From a virus, in the IMG/VR virus record IMGVR_UViG_3300025769_000334, positions 1 through 37,490 of that record: a DNA stretch of 37,490 nucleotides; one strand, written 5' to 3'. Shown here one piece after another: positions 13,588 through 21,313 of this stretch (positions are counted from its first letter, which is position 1; every line of letters begins with the position of its first letter). A program made the translations under genes and the position numbers. The notes beneath the pieces were generated by a model, which was given only the letters and a program-made list of their open reading frames with translations, ran no database searches and was not told the origin of the DNA.

Positions 13588-14652
13588 ATGAAAAAATTTA
13601 ATTTAAGAACAGTATCCGGTCGAAAGCGACCATATGGAATCTTTTGGATCGAAGACGGAAAACGCAGGTCTAAATATTTCGCCACCGAGAAAGAACGGCA
13701 GGTTTTTTCTCGGAGCATCGGTAGCCCAATGGATCCGGCTTACCGTGAGTGGATCGAGTTCCGTAGGCGCACGGAGGGGGTACCGTTACAGGACATCCTC
13801 AATTGCTGGGCGATGTATGGACAGGGCGATGGAGGAGAGATCGTGGAAAATCTCATCGAACAATTTAAAGAAGAGAAGTGGGCGATGGGTATATCTGACG
13901 ATATGAAGACTCAGTACAAGAATCATCTATCAAGATTTGTAAAATCGTTTGGGACGCACCGAATGGACACTGTGACCCCCATGGAGCTGTCAAGGTGGCT
14001 ACGGTCACTGCCCTACTCGCCGGTTACCAGGAAAAACCACAGGAAGTCCATCAGGTCACTCTACAACTGGGCGGCCGACAGGGGATACTGTAGAAAGAAT
14101 CCGGCGAAAATAGTAAAGGACGAAACCGTAGTCTCCGACATCGAGATTATCAGCGTGGAGGATTGCCGTAAGCTATTTGAAGCGAATGTAGGCTCACACG
14201 CAATCGGTCGATTGGCTCTCGAGGCATTCGGTCTGCTCAGATACTCGTCAGCGAAACGATTGCGCCCCGGGGACATCAATTGGGAGGAGCGCGGGATAAC
14301 ATTGCCTGCCGCCCAGTTGAAGACCTCGCGACGGACCTACGTGGACGGGCATCCGGATAATTTGTGGGGGTGGATGCATTACGCACCTAAGGAGTGCTGG
14401 ACAATGTCCGAGCGCAGATACCAAGAGGAGAAGCGTAAGATGTTCATCCGATCAGGGGTGAAGCACCCAAAGAACGTCCTGCGTCATTCAGCCTGCACCT
14501 ATCACTACGCAGCCTTCAAGAATCCTGGCCTGACAGCTTCCTTGATGGCGCATACGAATCTTCGGACGATGGAGCAATTTTATCGAGGGAGAGCAACCCA
14601 AAGTGATGGGGTGGCATATTTCGAAATCTACCACCCCACGAAAAAACTTTAA
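13588..14652 (+). CDS. int: Tyrosine site-specific integrase
   Basis: A 354-residue phage-type tyrosine recombinase that would join attP to a host tRNA attB. The N-terminal region has an arm-binding-like β domain (residues 1-45: YGIFWIEDGKRRSKYFATEK), a core-binding SAM-like domain is at about 85-170 (YKNHLSRFVKSFGTHRM, then SIRSLYNWAADRGYCRKNPA), and the catalytic domain follows. Catalytic residues: Arg218 (GLLRYSS), Lys245 (QLKTSRR), Arg299 (NVLRHS), His322 (MAHTN) and nucleophile Tyr332 (FYRG). The HxxR histidine is Asn296. The start at 13588 directly follows the arm-type repeats, so integrase may regulate its own expression. Confidence 0.92.
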   Translation: MKKFNLRTVSGRKRPYGIFWIEDGKRRSKYFATEKERQVFSRSIGSPMDPAYREWIEFRRRTEGVPLQDILNCWAMYGQGDGGEIVENLIEQFKEEKWAMGISDDMKTQYKNHLSRFVKSFGTHRMDTVTPMELSRWLRSLPYSPVTRKNHRKSIRSLYNWAADRGYCRKNPAKIVKDETVVSDIEIISVEDCRKLFEANVGSHAIGRLALEAFGLLRYSSAKRLRPGDINWEERGITLPAAQLKTSRRTYVDGHPDNLWGWMHYAPKECWTMSERRYQEEKRKMFIRSGVKHPKNVLRHSACTYHYAAFKNPGLTASLMAHTNLRTMEQFYRGRATQSDGVAYFEIYHPTKKL

Positions 14653-14654
14653 GA

Positions 14655-14704
14655 CATATCGACATATTTACGCCATATCGACATATTTACGCCATATCGA
14701 CATA
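14655..14704. repeat. Tandem 19-bp repeats after integrase
   Basis: CATATCGACATATTTACGC occurs at 14655-14673 and again exactly at 14674-14692, then a third partial copy CATATCGACATA at 14693-14704. The repeats start 2 nt after the integrase stop. Possible roles: binding sites for an activator of the late operon, or integrase P'-arm sites. Too few copies and no spacers for CRISPR. Confidence 0.8.
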
Positions 14705-14717
14705 GACAAGCCATTAT

Positions 14718-14740
14718 ACTTAAGGTATTATACCTTGAGT
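14718..14740. promoter_or_regulatory. 23-bp palindrome at head of late operon
   Basis: Arms ACTTAAGGTAT and ATACCTTGAGT (11 bp, one mismatch) around a single T. The core AAGGTAT-T-ATACCTT is perfect. It overlaps the GTG start of the next gene by two bases. Candidate operator or control hairpin of the rightward lysis and structural operon. Confidence 0.55.
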
Positions 14741-15167
14741 GGATCGGGTATTGCCAATCGGTTACAGGACACTTCAGGAGATTCTTACGGAAACTTTTGG
14801 AGACGTTGTGCATGTAAACGACCGATCTTACACATTTCCAAACGAGGACTACTTAATCGCCGCCGCTCAAAGGCTGATCAAAAAGAATAACCGCAAGGGA
14901 CTTTCTTTTGGGCCGAAGTGGGATTGTGACGACTTCGCTATTGATTTTGTTAATCTCATTAAAAAGAATTTCGCTGTTACAAGCGACAGCACCGCTGAAG
15001 GTATCGCTGTCGGATTTGTCAGCTACAGAGATATTCAAACCGGCTTCCATGCCATCGTTTGGTTCCTGTCGCCGGACTCAGAGGTTAAATTCATAGAACC
15101 GCAGACCGGTCAATTAACTACCTTATCGAAAACGGAGGCGCAGAGCGCAGCTTTAGTATGGGGTTAA
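14739..15167 (+). CDS. Transglutaminase-like cysteine protein of lysis cluster
   Basis: A 142-residue protein with an apparent Cys-His-Glu triad of a papain/transglutaminase fold: Cys63 in KWDCDDFAIDF, His104 in TGFHAIVWF and Glu120 in KFIEPQTG. The spacing resembles small transglutaminase-like phage proteins. It is followed by a membrane protein and a holin, so it may act as endolysin or accessory lysis enzyme, but substrate and activity are unproven. Start: GTG at 14739 inside a palindrome; TTG at 14751 is an alternative. No in-frame ATG exists near the start. Confidence 0.65.
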   Translation: MDRVLPIGYRTLQEILTETFGDVVHVNDRSYTFPNEDYLIAAAQRLIKKNNRKGLSFGPKWDCDDFAIDFVNLIKKNFAVTSDSTAEGIAVGFVSYRDIQTGFHAIVWFLSPDSEVKFIEPQTGQLTTLSKTEAQSAALVWG

Positions 15168-15460
15168 GTATGCGTGAAGAACCATCGATGAGTGACAACA
15201 AGGAGAATATAAAACTGCTAGCGACTCTAATTGGTACATTGTGCCTCGTTATAATCGTCCCGATGTTTGGCTGGGGGATGAAGTCGTTCATCGATTTTGC
15301 CAAAGAGACCGAAGGGCGATTGGCGGTATTGGAATTTAATGCAGCGCAGGGAACTCGCTATACACTGGAAATGGCTGAACGCGATTTCATTCCAATTGTA
15401 GAAAAAGTGAACGACCACGAATTGCGAGTTAGATTCTTAGAAAACTCCCGGCGCGACTGA
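15158..15460 (+). CDS. Single-TM coiled-coil protein (lysis cluster)
   Basis: A 100-residue protein with one membrane helix (LLATLIGTLCLVIIVPMFGW, about 20-39) followed by a Glu/Arg-rich helix (FAKETEGRLAVLEFNA…). The N-in, C-out layout with a periplasmic coiled coil is like an inner-membrane spanin or a holin-associated protein. Starts at 15158, 15170 and 15188 are all possible; the first overlaps the upstream gene by 10 nt. The neighbouring holin-type gene supports a role in lysis. Confidence 0.6.
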   Translation: MGLSMREEPSMSDNKENIKLLATLIGTLCLVIIVPMFGWGMKSFIDFAKETEGRLAVLEFNAAQGTRYTLEMAERDFIPIVEKVNDHELRVRFLENSRRD

Positions 15461-15470
15461 TTTTTACCGT

Positions 15471-15485
15471 AGTCTTATTAAGACT
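15471..15485 (+). promoter_or_regulatory. Dispersed palindromic box, perfect copy
   Basis: AGTCTTA-T-TAAGACT, the perfect palindrome, followed by TAATACATAACCCACAG and the holin ATG 22 nt away. It is the best copy in the window and defines the consensus. Confidence 0.75.
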
Positions 15486-15507
15486 TAATACATAACCCAC
15501 AGAAAAC

Positions 15508-16116
15508 ATGAATGCAATTATCGGCTTAATTCGCCATATTCTCACATTCGCCGGTGGCTTCGTAGTAGCATCCGGAGACATAGCTGAACCTCAACTGGAT
15601 ACCTTGGTCGGCGCTCTGGTCACCGTAGTCGGGATCGTTTGGTCGGTTCTGGAGAAACGTAAAAAGAAATCAATCCCCACCGCTATTGTGCCGATGCTCC
15701 TGATACCGCTCATGGTCGCTTGCGTGGCACTTCCCAGTGGATGTGTCAGAGGAGTGGATGGAGAGGTTACAATGGATCCTAACGCGAAAACATTCCTAAC
15801 GAATGCCGCTAAGGTCGCTGTCTTGATCGGAGTATCTCATGCGACAGCTGGTGTGAGCGAACTCGCTCCCTTCACCGGAGTCCTCTCCAGTGGGATCAAT
15901 AACATCTTTGCATCCAATGAAGACCCGAAAGAGATCGGTAACGAATTGAAAATGCTGTTTTCAGATATTGCACTCCAGATTGGTAATGAAGAGTTGAATC
16001 AGATCCTGTTGGAAAGCGTAAAAGACCAACTGGTTCCTGATGTTCCAGGTGCGGTTGTAGGCGGCGCTGATCAGTATCAATACAACTCCAAGATCGCCGA
16101 ACAACTTGTGCTCTAG
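15508..16116 (+). CDS. Holin-like protein with internal lipobox-like segment
   Basis: A 202-residue protein. The N-terminal 55 residues match small phage holins of the Pam3-gp28 type: helix 1 IIGLIRHILTFAGGFVVASG, helix 2 LDTLVGALVTVVGIVWSVLE, then the basic stop EKRKKK. Unusually the frame continues: a third hydrophobic stretch (IVPMLLIPLMVACVALPSGC, about 60-79) ends in a lipobox-like LPSGC (Cys79) and a soluble 120-residue domain follows. Holin would make inner-membrane holes; the added part looks like a membrane-tethered or lipidated periplasmic domain. It is either a natural holin-lipoprotein fusion or two proteins from two starts. Confidence 0.65.
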   Translation: MNAIIGLIRHILTFAGGFVVASGDIAEPQLDTLVGALVTVVGIVWSVLEKRKKKSIPTAIVPMLLIPLMVACVALPSGCVRGVDGEVTMDPNAKTFLTNAAKVAVLIGVSHATAGVSELAPFTGVLSSGINNIFASNEDPKEIGNELKMLFSDIALQIGNEELNQILLESVKDQLVPDVPGAVVGGADQYQYNSKIAEQLVL

Positions 16117-16550
16117 TGGTTCAACTCTCTGACAGAGAATTAGCGAAAGAATTTGGCGTCTCGCCACAAGTGCTGGCGAGACGCTTCAAAGCTTCCAATA
16201 TTAAGACTGGAAAGGGTATCAAGCACACTATCCTACAGGCTCACGAGGCGTTATCTAAAGTGTCCGGAATAGGGGCTGCACTGGACGCTGCAAAGCTCAA
16301 GAATCTTGAGGAGGATGCTATCCGGAAATCTTTCGAGAACAAACAACTCGAGCGAGAGCTTGTAAGTTTGGACGAAGCTTTCGATCTGGTAGTTGGCCGA
16401 TTTAAGACGCTTGCGAAAATGGTCAAGGACATCCCGTCAAGACTTGCGGTTCCGTGCAACCCTGCCGACCACGAGTTATCGTTTGAGGTTCTGGATGAAT
16501 ACACTGGCAAACTTTGCGACGAGATCCAAAAGGCATGCACGAAGAAGTAA
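16116..16550 (+). CDS. Terminase small subunit
   Basis: A 144-residue DNA-binding packaging protein. Residues 3-25 form an HTH (LSDRELAKEFGVSPQVLARR), followed by a basic linker, a central charged helix (AKLKNLEEDAIRKSFENKQL) and an α-helical C-terminus. This is the layout of lambda Nu1-type small terminases. The GTG start overlaps the upstream stop as TAGTG. It ends 16 nt into the large-subunit gene. It would recognise cos or pac and bring the large subunit to DNA. Confidence 0.75.
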   Translation: MVQLSDRELAKEFGVSPQVLARRFKASNIKTGKGIKHTILQAHEALSKVSGIGAALDAAKLKNLEEDAIRKSFENKQLERELVSLDEAFDLVVGRFKTLAKMVKDIPSRLAVPCNPADHELSFEVLDEYTGKLCDEIQKACTKK

Positions 16551-18340
16551 AGGAAGCGCTTCTAAACGGAGTCGCGAAACTTTTCCGAAGACCACCAAAG
16601 ACATCAGTCACTGAGTGGTGCGAGGCGAACCTTCAGCTCGGCACGATCCAGACCGATACGCCGGGTCAGTATTCCACCAGGCTAACGCCCTATGTTCGGG
16701 ATGTATTAGAGGACTTTAAAAACCCGTCGATTGAATCAGAGACACTTTGCTTTGGTGCTCAGACGGCAAAGACCATGACCATGATGGCAGGTCTCGCTTG
16801 GTCTCTGGTAAATAAGCCGCAACCAGCTATGTGGGTGATGCCCAATAAGGATTTGGCGGGATCATTTTCAGAGACGCGACTCCAGCCTCTTTTTATGGAC
16901 TGTGAACCGCTCATGGAACTCAAGCACCATGACCGGCACAAGTGGAAGCGGATGAGTATGGAATTCATCGGCTCGGTTTTTGCCCTCATTGGTTCCAATT
17001 CTCCGGCCAATTTGGCATCGCGACCGGTAGGAATCCTGATCATGGATGAGACAGATAAATTCGCCGAGTCCAGTGACAAGGAGGCGAATGCGCTGGAACT
17101 CGCTGAGATGAGAACTAAAACTTTCTCGAGTCCTAAAATTTTAAAAACTTCGACGCCATCAACTCCGGAGGGTGCAATTTGGAGGAATTTTCTAGAGGGA
17201 ACCATGCACAGGTATTTTCTGCCATGCCCCGAATGCGATGGAGAGATTGTCTTATCATTGAACCCATCTAAAAGTGCCATGCCTAAACTGGGGTGTGAGG
17301 CGGCGCTCAAGTGGGATCAAAAAGCTCGTGGCCCGAATGGTTGGGATTATGACAAGGTCGAGAAATCGGCGCACTACGAATGCCCTCACTGCAAGGGGAA
17401 GATCTGGGATCGTAGCAAAACGAAGATGCTTAGGAATGGAGTCTGGCGCCAGACGAATCCCTACGCGGATCCCCGACAGGTTTCCCGACACTTGCCGTCT
17501 TCCTATGCCCCGTGGCGCAAGTCATCCTGGGGCAGGTTGGCAGTAGAATTTCTCAAGTCGATGGAAAGCCTCGAGGGGCTAAAGGGATTCATCAACGGAA
17601 CTCTGGCCGAACCGGACATGGCACAGTTCGAAGGAGGCGATAACGGCCGCAAGGAAGCTGTCATCACAGAACTAACTCCACTCGTGAAGACTTACCGGAT
17701 CCTGACAGCAGATAAGCAGATCGATCACCTGTGGTGGATTGTCAGAGAGTTTATACCCGGGGGTCACTCACGATTGGTAGCCTGGGGGAAGTGCGACACT
17801 GAAGATGATCTTGAGACGATTCGGGCCGAGCATCAGGTAAACCCCGATCTCACCTGTGTGGATTCCGGATACGAGGCGACCACTGTCTACCAAGAGTGTG
17901 CTCGCTTTGGTTGGTTTGCAATACGTGGAGACGACGCAGAATCGTGGGTGACCCACGATAAGGAGAACAAAAAGTCATTTGAACTCCCCTACCGTGTGAG
18001 GATATTCGATCCGTATATCGGTACCAAGAATCAGGGGAAAAAGAAGATCGCAGAACTCAGGTGGTCTAATCCATCGATCAAGGATATTCTGCACCGTCTT
18101 AGAAATTCGGATACGAGTCCGGTTCGCTGGGAGATACTGGAGAACCTCGCGACAGATGAATACTGGAGACACCTCGACGGGGAATTTAAAGACAAAGTCT
18201 TCAACCCCAGAACGGGGAAAATTAAGCACATGTGGGTTAAGCGATCAAGGCATTGGCCCAATCACCTTTTGGACTGTGAGTGTATGGCGCTCGCAGTTGC
18301 AATGAAAGTAGGAATCCTAAAGACGAAAGAAATTAAATGA
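16535..18340 (+). CDS. Terminase large subunit (GpA family)
   Basis: A 601-residue packaging motor and nuclease of the lambda gpA family. ATPase: Walker A-like FGAQTAKTMT (73-82; deviant, as usual in gpA), Walker B GILIMDETDKF (156-166), coupling KTSTPST. A zinc ribbon follows (CPECDGE then CPHCKGK), then the RNase H-like nuclease (TCVDSGYEA, RIFDPY and a late LLDCECMALAVAM). Start ATG 16535 (MHEEVKEALL) fits the overlap with the small subunit better than the upstream TTG at 16514. It cuts concatemers and translocates DNA into the prohead. The gpA family suggests cos-type packaging. Confidence 0.95.
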   Translation: MHEEVKEALLNGVAKLFRRPPKTSVTEWCEANLQLGTIQTDTPGQYSTRLTPYVRDVLEDFKNPSIESETLCFGAQTAKTMTMMAGLAWSLVNKPQPAMWVMPNKDLAGSFSETRLQPLFMDCEPLMELKHHDRHKWKRMSMEFIGSVFALIGSNSPANLASRPVGILIMDETDKFAESSDKEANALELAEMRTKTFSSPKILKTSTPSTPEGAIWRNFLEGTMHRYFLPCPECDGEIVLSLNPSKSAMPKLGCEAALKWDQKARGPNGWDYDKVEKSAHYECPHCKGKIWDRSKTKMLRNGVWRQTNPYADPRQVSRHLPSSYAPWRKSSWGRLAVEFLKSMESLEGLKGFINGTLAEPDMAQFEGGDNGRKEAVITELTPLVKTYRILTADKQIDHLWWIVREFIPGGHSRLVAWGKCDTEDDLETIRAEHQVNPDLTCVDSGYEATTVYQECARFGWFAIRGDDAESWVTHDKENKKSFELPYRVRIFDPYIGTKNQGKKKIAELRWSNPSIKDILHRLRNSDTSPVRWEILENLATDEYWRHLDGEFKDKVFNPRTGKIKHMWVKRSRHWPNHLLDCECMALAVAMKVGILKTKEIK

Positions 18341-18516
18341 GTGAGAGATTGTTAAGTGTGTGCGAAATCGCCTGTGAGTTAGGACGGTCAGAGAGTTACG
18401 TTTGGGCGATGAGAAGGAAGGGTTTTGTGATGACCGGAGGGAGAGCGACCCTATCGGAGGCTAGATCGTTTTTATTGAAGGTTCCGAAACCATTAAAGGA
18501 AACTAAAGGAGACTGA
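18337..18516 (+). CDS. Small HTH protein after terminase (59 aa)
   Basis: A 59-codon gene overlapping the terminase stop as ATGA. SVCEIACELGRSESYVWAMR is an HTH and KGFVMTGGRATLSEARSFLL a wing-like end. Similar tiny HTH proteins occur in late operons; the role is unknown. The coupling and the clear HTH pattern support a real gene. Confidence 0.6.
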   Translation: MSERLLSVCEIACELGRSESYVWAMRRKGFVMTGGRATLSEARSFLLKVPKPLKETKGD

Positions 18517-18539
18517 AGGATACTACATATTGTGCTTTC

Positions 18540-18554
18540 CATCTTAATAATACT
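18540..18554 (+). promoter_or_regulatory. Dispersed palindromic box, degenerate copy
   Basis: CATCTTA-A-TAATACT, then TAATATGGGGA and the GTG start (11 nt). Three changes from the perfect palindrome, but it fills the only gap between the terminase and portal and keeps the same orientation. Confidence 0.45.
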
Positions 18555-18565
18555 TAATATGGGGA

Positions 18566-18892
18566 GTGTCAGTTCCTACCAGCGTATTCAAAGAGTTCAT
18601 CCGTAAAGTATACCGTGCAGCGCAAGCTGCCAGTGTAGACCGTGATGTATACCTGGATGGTTTGGCCGATGTAGCCTTAGCAACATGGGAGAGTGGAAAG
18701 ACACTATCCAGTTCATCCACAAATGGCACCACTGCTTCCTATGAGCTTTTCTACGGATGGAACCCAGAGTCGCTACTCGAAAACATCGCCAGAGCGCGGG
18801 ACTACGTATCCTACGCAACTGTGACGCTGGCGCTCGCTGAGATTAAGGCGATCCGGCACGTATCTTCAAAGTTTACCACCATCAAGAAATGA
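18566..18892 (+). CDS. Head-tail joining candidate (position of gpW)
   Basis: A 108-residue protein between terminase and portal, the position of lambda gpW. Sequence: helical N-terminus (FKEFIRKVYRAAQAASVDRD), a Ser/Thr-rich loop, then two helices (PESLLENIARARDYVSYATV, TLALAEIKAIRHV). It is longer than gpW (68) and not clearly homologous. The GTG start at 18566 follows GGGGAG at very short spacing. The end overlaps the portal start as ATGA. Confidence 0.5.
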   Translation: MSVPTSVFKEFIRKVYRAAQAASVDRDVYLDGLADVALATWESGKTLSSSSTNGTTASYELFYGWNPESLLENIARARDYVSYATVTLALAEIKAIRHVSSKFTTIKK

Positions 18893-20379
18893 AGCCATTA
18901 AAAGAGATCTGGAACTTTATATGGCGAGCGTCTGATGTAGGATCCTCAGGATACGAGGCATCCAAGTCCAATAATAACCGGTCCACGCTCGACCAGCCCA
19001 TCCAGAATGCCCGACAAGACCTTAGTAAGGTAACCCGGCGCGAGATCCTGCGAAAGGCTCGATACCTTTACAAGAATTCCCCGATGGTCCGAGGACTCAT
19101 CGAACGGCTAGTAACATTCACTGTCGGCACAGGACTTACACCCATACCCATGTCTTCAGATCCCGTGTGGAACGAGAAGGCATTGAAGGCGTTTAAGGGC
19201 TGGAGCAAAAATGCTGACATCGAATCGCGGCTTCCTTTCGAGGCATTACAAGCCGTCATTTTCAGGGCAATGCTGGTTGATGGCGATATCTTTAGCCTGA
19301 ACACTTACGGACCTTCCGGTCGCCCCAGGATGCAATTGATTGAGTCCCATGACATCGTATCCAAAAACACACACAACAGCAACCCTGATGGTATTGAACT
19401 CGATGCCTATGCCCGACCTTTAAACTATATCTGGCGCGAAGACAGTTACGTTCCTGCCAGCGATATGGTTCACTACTGGCTTCCAGAGAGAGCCGGTCAA
19501 AAACGTGGCGTATCTATACTGGCTTCCGTAATCAACGTGAGTCACGATGTGGATGACATTCTCGCGCTGGAGAAAGCCTCCGTGAAGGATGGATCCTCCA
19601 AGACCGATATTATCAAGACGGCTGATGGAGAACTACCGACCGATGACTATATTGGCGAAAGTATGCAGGATGCGGATGTGGCCAACAGCATCCCCGAGAT
19701 TACTAATTACTACAGAACTATTTTCTCACCTGAAGCGAAGGTGATGCGTAAGGGCGATGAGTTCGATCCTTATGTATCCGGCAGACCTTCACCCGCATGG
19801 ATGGGCTTTATGGACTTCCTGACAGATCTGATCTGCATGGGACCAGGTCTCCCACCTTCGCTTCTAAAAGGAAACAAGGTAGGAGGCGCAGATACTCGTC
19901 GCGATGTGGCTACCGCTCAACGTGTGATCGAGAACTGGCAGCGTAACCTCGCTACCGGACTCCAGCAAGTATGGGAATACGTGATACTGGAAGACATTAA
20001 GTCTGGGGCATTACGGGGAGCACCGGCAGACTGGCGCGAGACCGAATGGCAAACTCCAGCTAAACTCACGGTCGACGCCGGTCGTGAAGCTGATTCAGAT
20101 CGGGAAGATGTGAAGCTCGGCCTACTAACCCGAAGAGAATACTTCTCGCGCTGGGGTATGGACTGGAAAGCGGAGACCCGACAGCAAGCAGTTGAGGCAG
20201 CTGAGATCAGTGCGCTCGCTAAAGAATTTAAAGTTGAGCGCGGGGAAATCTGTCTGCTTGACCCCAACGAGTTGTCGGCAAACGCGCAGGTGGAGAAACC
20301 CACCGAGACGCCCCCGACCGAACCGAAACTGCAACCTGATAAATCCAAACGGAAGTTTATAAAACCATCCAAACGATAA
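18889..20379 (+). CDS. Portal protein, lambda family
   Basis: A 496-residue portal that forms the dodecameric vertex pore for DNA entry and tail joining. Recognisable lambda-family segments: the Arg-rich region TRREILRKARYLYKNSPMVR, then GLIERLVTFTVGTGLTPIPM and IFRAMLVDGDIFSLNTYGPSG, SDMVHYWLPERAGQKRGVS, and a C-terminal LDPNE region with a Pro/Lys tail. Length is within the family range. Its stop overlaps the protease start as TAATG. Confidence 0.92.
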   Translation: MKPLKEIWNFIWRASDVGSSGYEASKSNNNRSTLDQPIQNARQDLSKVTRREILRKARYLYKNSPMVRGLIERLVTFTVGTGLTPIPMSSDPVWNEKALKAFKGWSKNADIESRLPFEALQAVIFRAMLVDGDIFSLNTYGPSGRPRMQLIESHDIVSKNTHNSNPDGIELDAYARPLNYIWREDSYVPASDMVHYWLPERAGQKRGVSILASVINVSHDVDDILALEKASVKDGSSKTDIIKTADGELPTDDYIGESMQDADVANSIPEITNYYRTIFSPEAKVMRKGDEFDPYVSGRPSPAWMGFMDFLTDLICMGPGLPPSLLKGNKVGGADTRRDVATAQRVIENWQRNLATGLQQVWEYVILEDIKSGALRGAPADWRETEWQTPAKLTVDAGREADSDREDVKLGLLTRREYFSRWGMDWKAETRQQAVEAAEISALAKEFKVERGEICLLDPNELSANAQVEKPTETPPTEPKLQPDKSKRKFIKPSKR

Positions 20380-21311
20380 TGTCAAAAGAAGCCTTTATAA
20401 TCAAATGCGCCCAGGAAAGAATCTCTGAAAAGAAGTCTTTAGAATACGCACCTCCAGGGACACACACCATCCACGCAAAGAAGGACGGATCCGCTGCGGT
20501 GGTAACCGTGACCGTGGATGAGGCAGCAGCTCAGGAACTTGATGACGATCTACAGAGTTGGCTGAAAGCCGCTGAAGCGGGAGATGTATCCCGACCATAC
20601 ATTGACTTCGATCACGAAGGAAAAGGCGCAGCAGCTATCCCAAATCGTTTCTACTGGGACGATGGCATCCGACTAGAAGTGGAGTGGACATCCAGCGGAA
20701 TCGATGCCGTGCAAGGCAAAAATTATTCATATTTTTCACCTGAAGTGATGATCGACACCGAGACCGGCAAGATCACTGGATTACCGATCCATGGAGCAAT
20801 CGGCTCTTTGGTAAATACTCCGGCATTTCAAAATATCAAACAGCTAGCAGCTGCTAGCACAAAAACCGAACCAAGCACCAAAATGACCATTGAAGAAATT
20901 CAAGCGAAACATGATGCGTTGGAAGTTAAGCTAGCAGAAGCCAAAGAGGCCAATGCAACACTTCAGGCTTCCTACGACGAAGTTCTCGCAGAGCGCGATG
21001 CAAAGGTAACTGAACTCGAAGCTTCCGTAGCCGAGGTCACGACCCTTTCTGCCAAACTCGAAACCGTACGCGAAGAGAAGATCAACGCGAAGATCGAAGC
21101 CAAGAACATCAAGGAAGAAAATCGTCCTGCCGTATTAGCCGCATGTTTAAGTGCAGCTGACGACGGAGAAGCGGTCCTTGCTGCATTCGAAGCACCTGCA
21201 CCCGGAGGTCATCCTCCTCTAAAGAAAGAAGTAGTTAAAGCACCCGAGCTAGTTGGTCTCGCTCGTTTGACTGCGGCTATCAGCGAAAACCTTAAAGCGA
21301 AAGCACTATAA
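20379..21311 (+). CDS. Prohead protease and scaffold (Mu gpI-like)
   Basis: A 310-residue protease-scaffold. Residues 1-155 form the protease (YIDFDHEGKGAAAIPNRFYW with Asp76/His79, then KNYSYFSPEVMIDTETGKIT with candidate nucleophile Ser120, then GLPIHGAIGSLVNTPAF). Residues 169-260 form a charged coiled coil (KHDALEVKLAEAKEANATLQ and following), the scaffold. Family: Mu gpI/phage protease. It processes and scaffolds the prohead. An internal ATG at 20883 could give the scaffold alone, as in lambda C/Nu3. Confidence 0.9.
   Translation: MSKEAFIIKCAQERISEKKSLEYAPPGTHTIHAKKDGSAAVVTVTVDEAAAQELDDDLQSWLKAAEAGDVSRPYIDFDHEGKGAAAIPNRFYWDDGIRLEVEWTSSGIDAVQGKNYSYFSPEVMIDTETGKITGLPIHGAIGSLVNTPAFQNIKQLAAASTKTEPSTKMTIEEIQAKHDALEVKLAEAKEANATLQASYDEVLAERDAKVTELEASVAEVTTLSAKLETVREEKINAKIEAKNIKEENRPAVLAACLSAADDGEAVLAAFEAPAPGGHPPLKKEVVKAPELVGLARLTAAISENLKAKAL
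20883..21311 (+). CDS. Possible internal scaffold start within protease gene
   Basis: The ATG at 20883 (residue 169, MTIEEIQAKHD) begins exactly at the scaffold coiled coil and is preceded by AAAAACCGAACCAAGCACCA, an A/C-rich stretch like the leaders of this phage's other genes (compare …ACCAAAACACACC before the tail tube). By analogy with lambda Nu3, a separate 142-residue scaffold could be made from this start. This is inference. Confidence 0.4.
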   Translation: MTIEEIQAKHDALEVKLAEAKEANATLQASYDEVLAERDAKVTELEASVAEVTTLSAKLETVREEKINAKIEAKNIKEENRPAVLAACLSAADDGEAVLAAFEAPAPGGHPPLKKEVVKAPELVGLARLTAAISENLKAKAL

Positions 21312-21313
21312 TC

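Noticed and set aside
14655-14704. Short CRISPR-like array
   Set aside because: Only 2.6 tandem units with no spacers and no cas genes.
19018-19032. CTTAGTAAGG inside the portal gene as a palindromic box
   Set aside because: Only the core matches; several mismatches in both half-sites and it encodes an ordinary LSKV segment.
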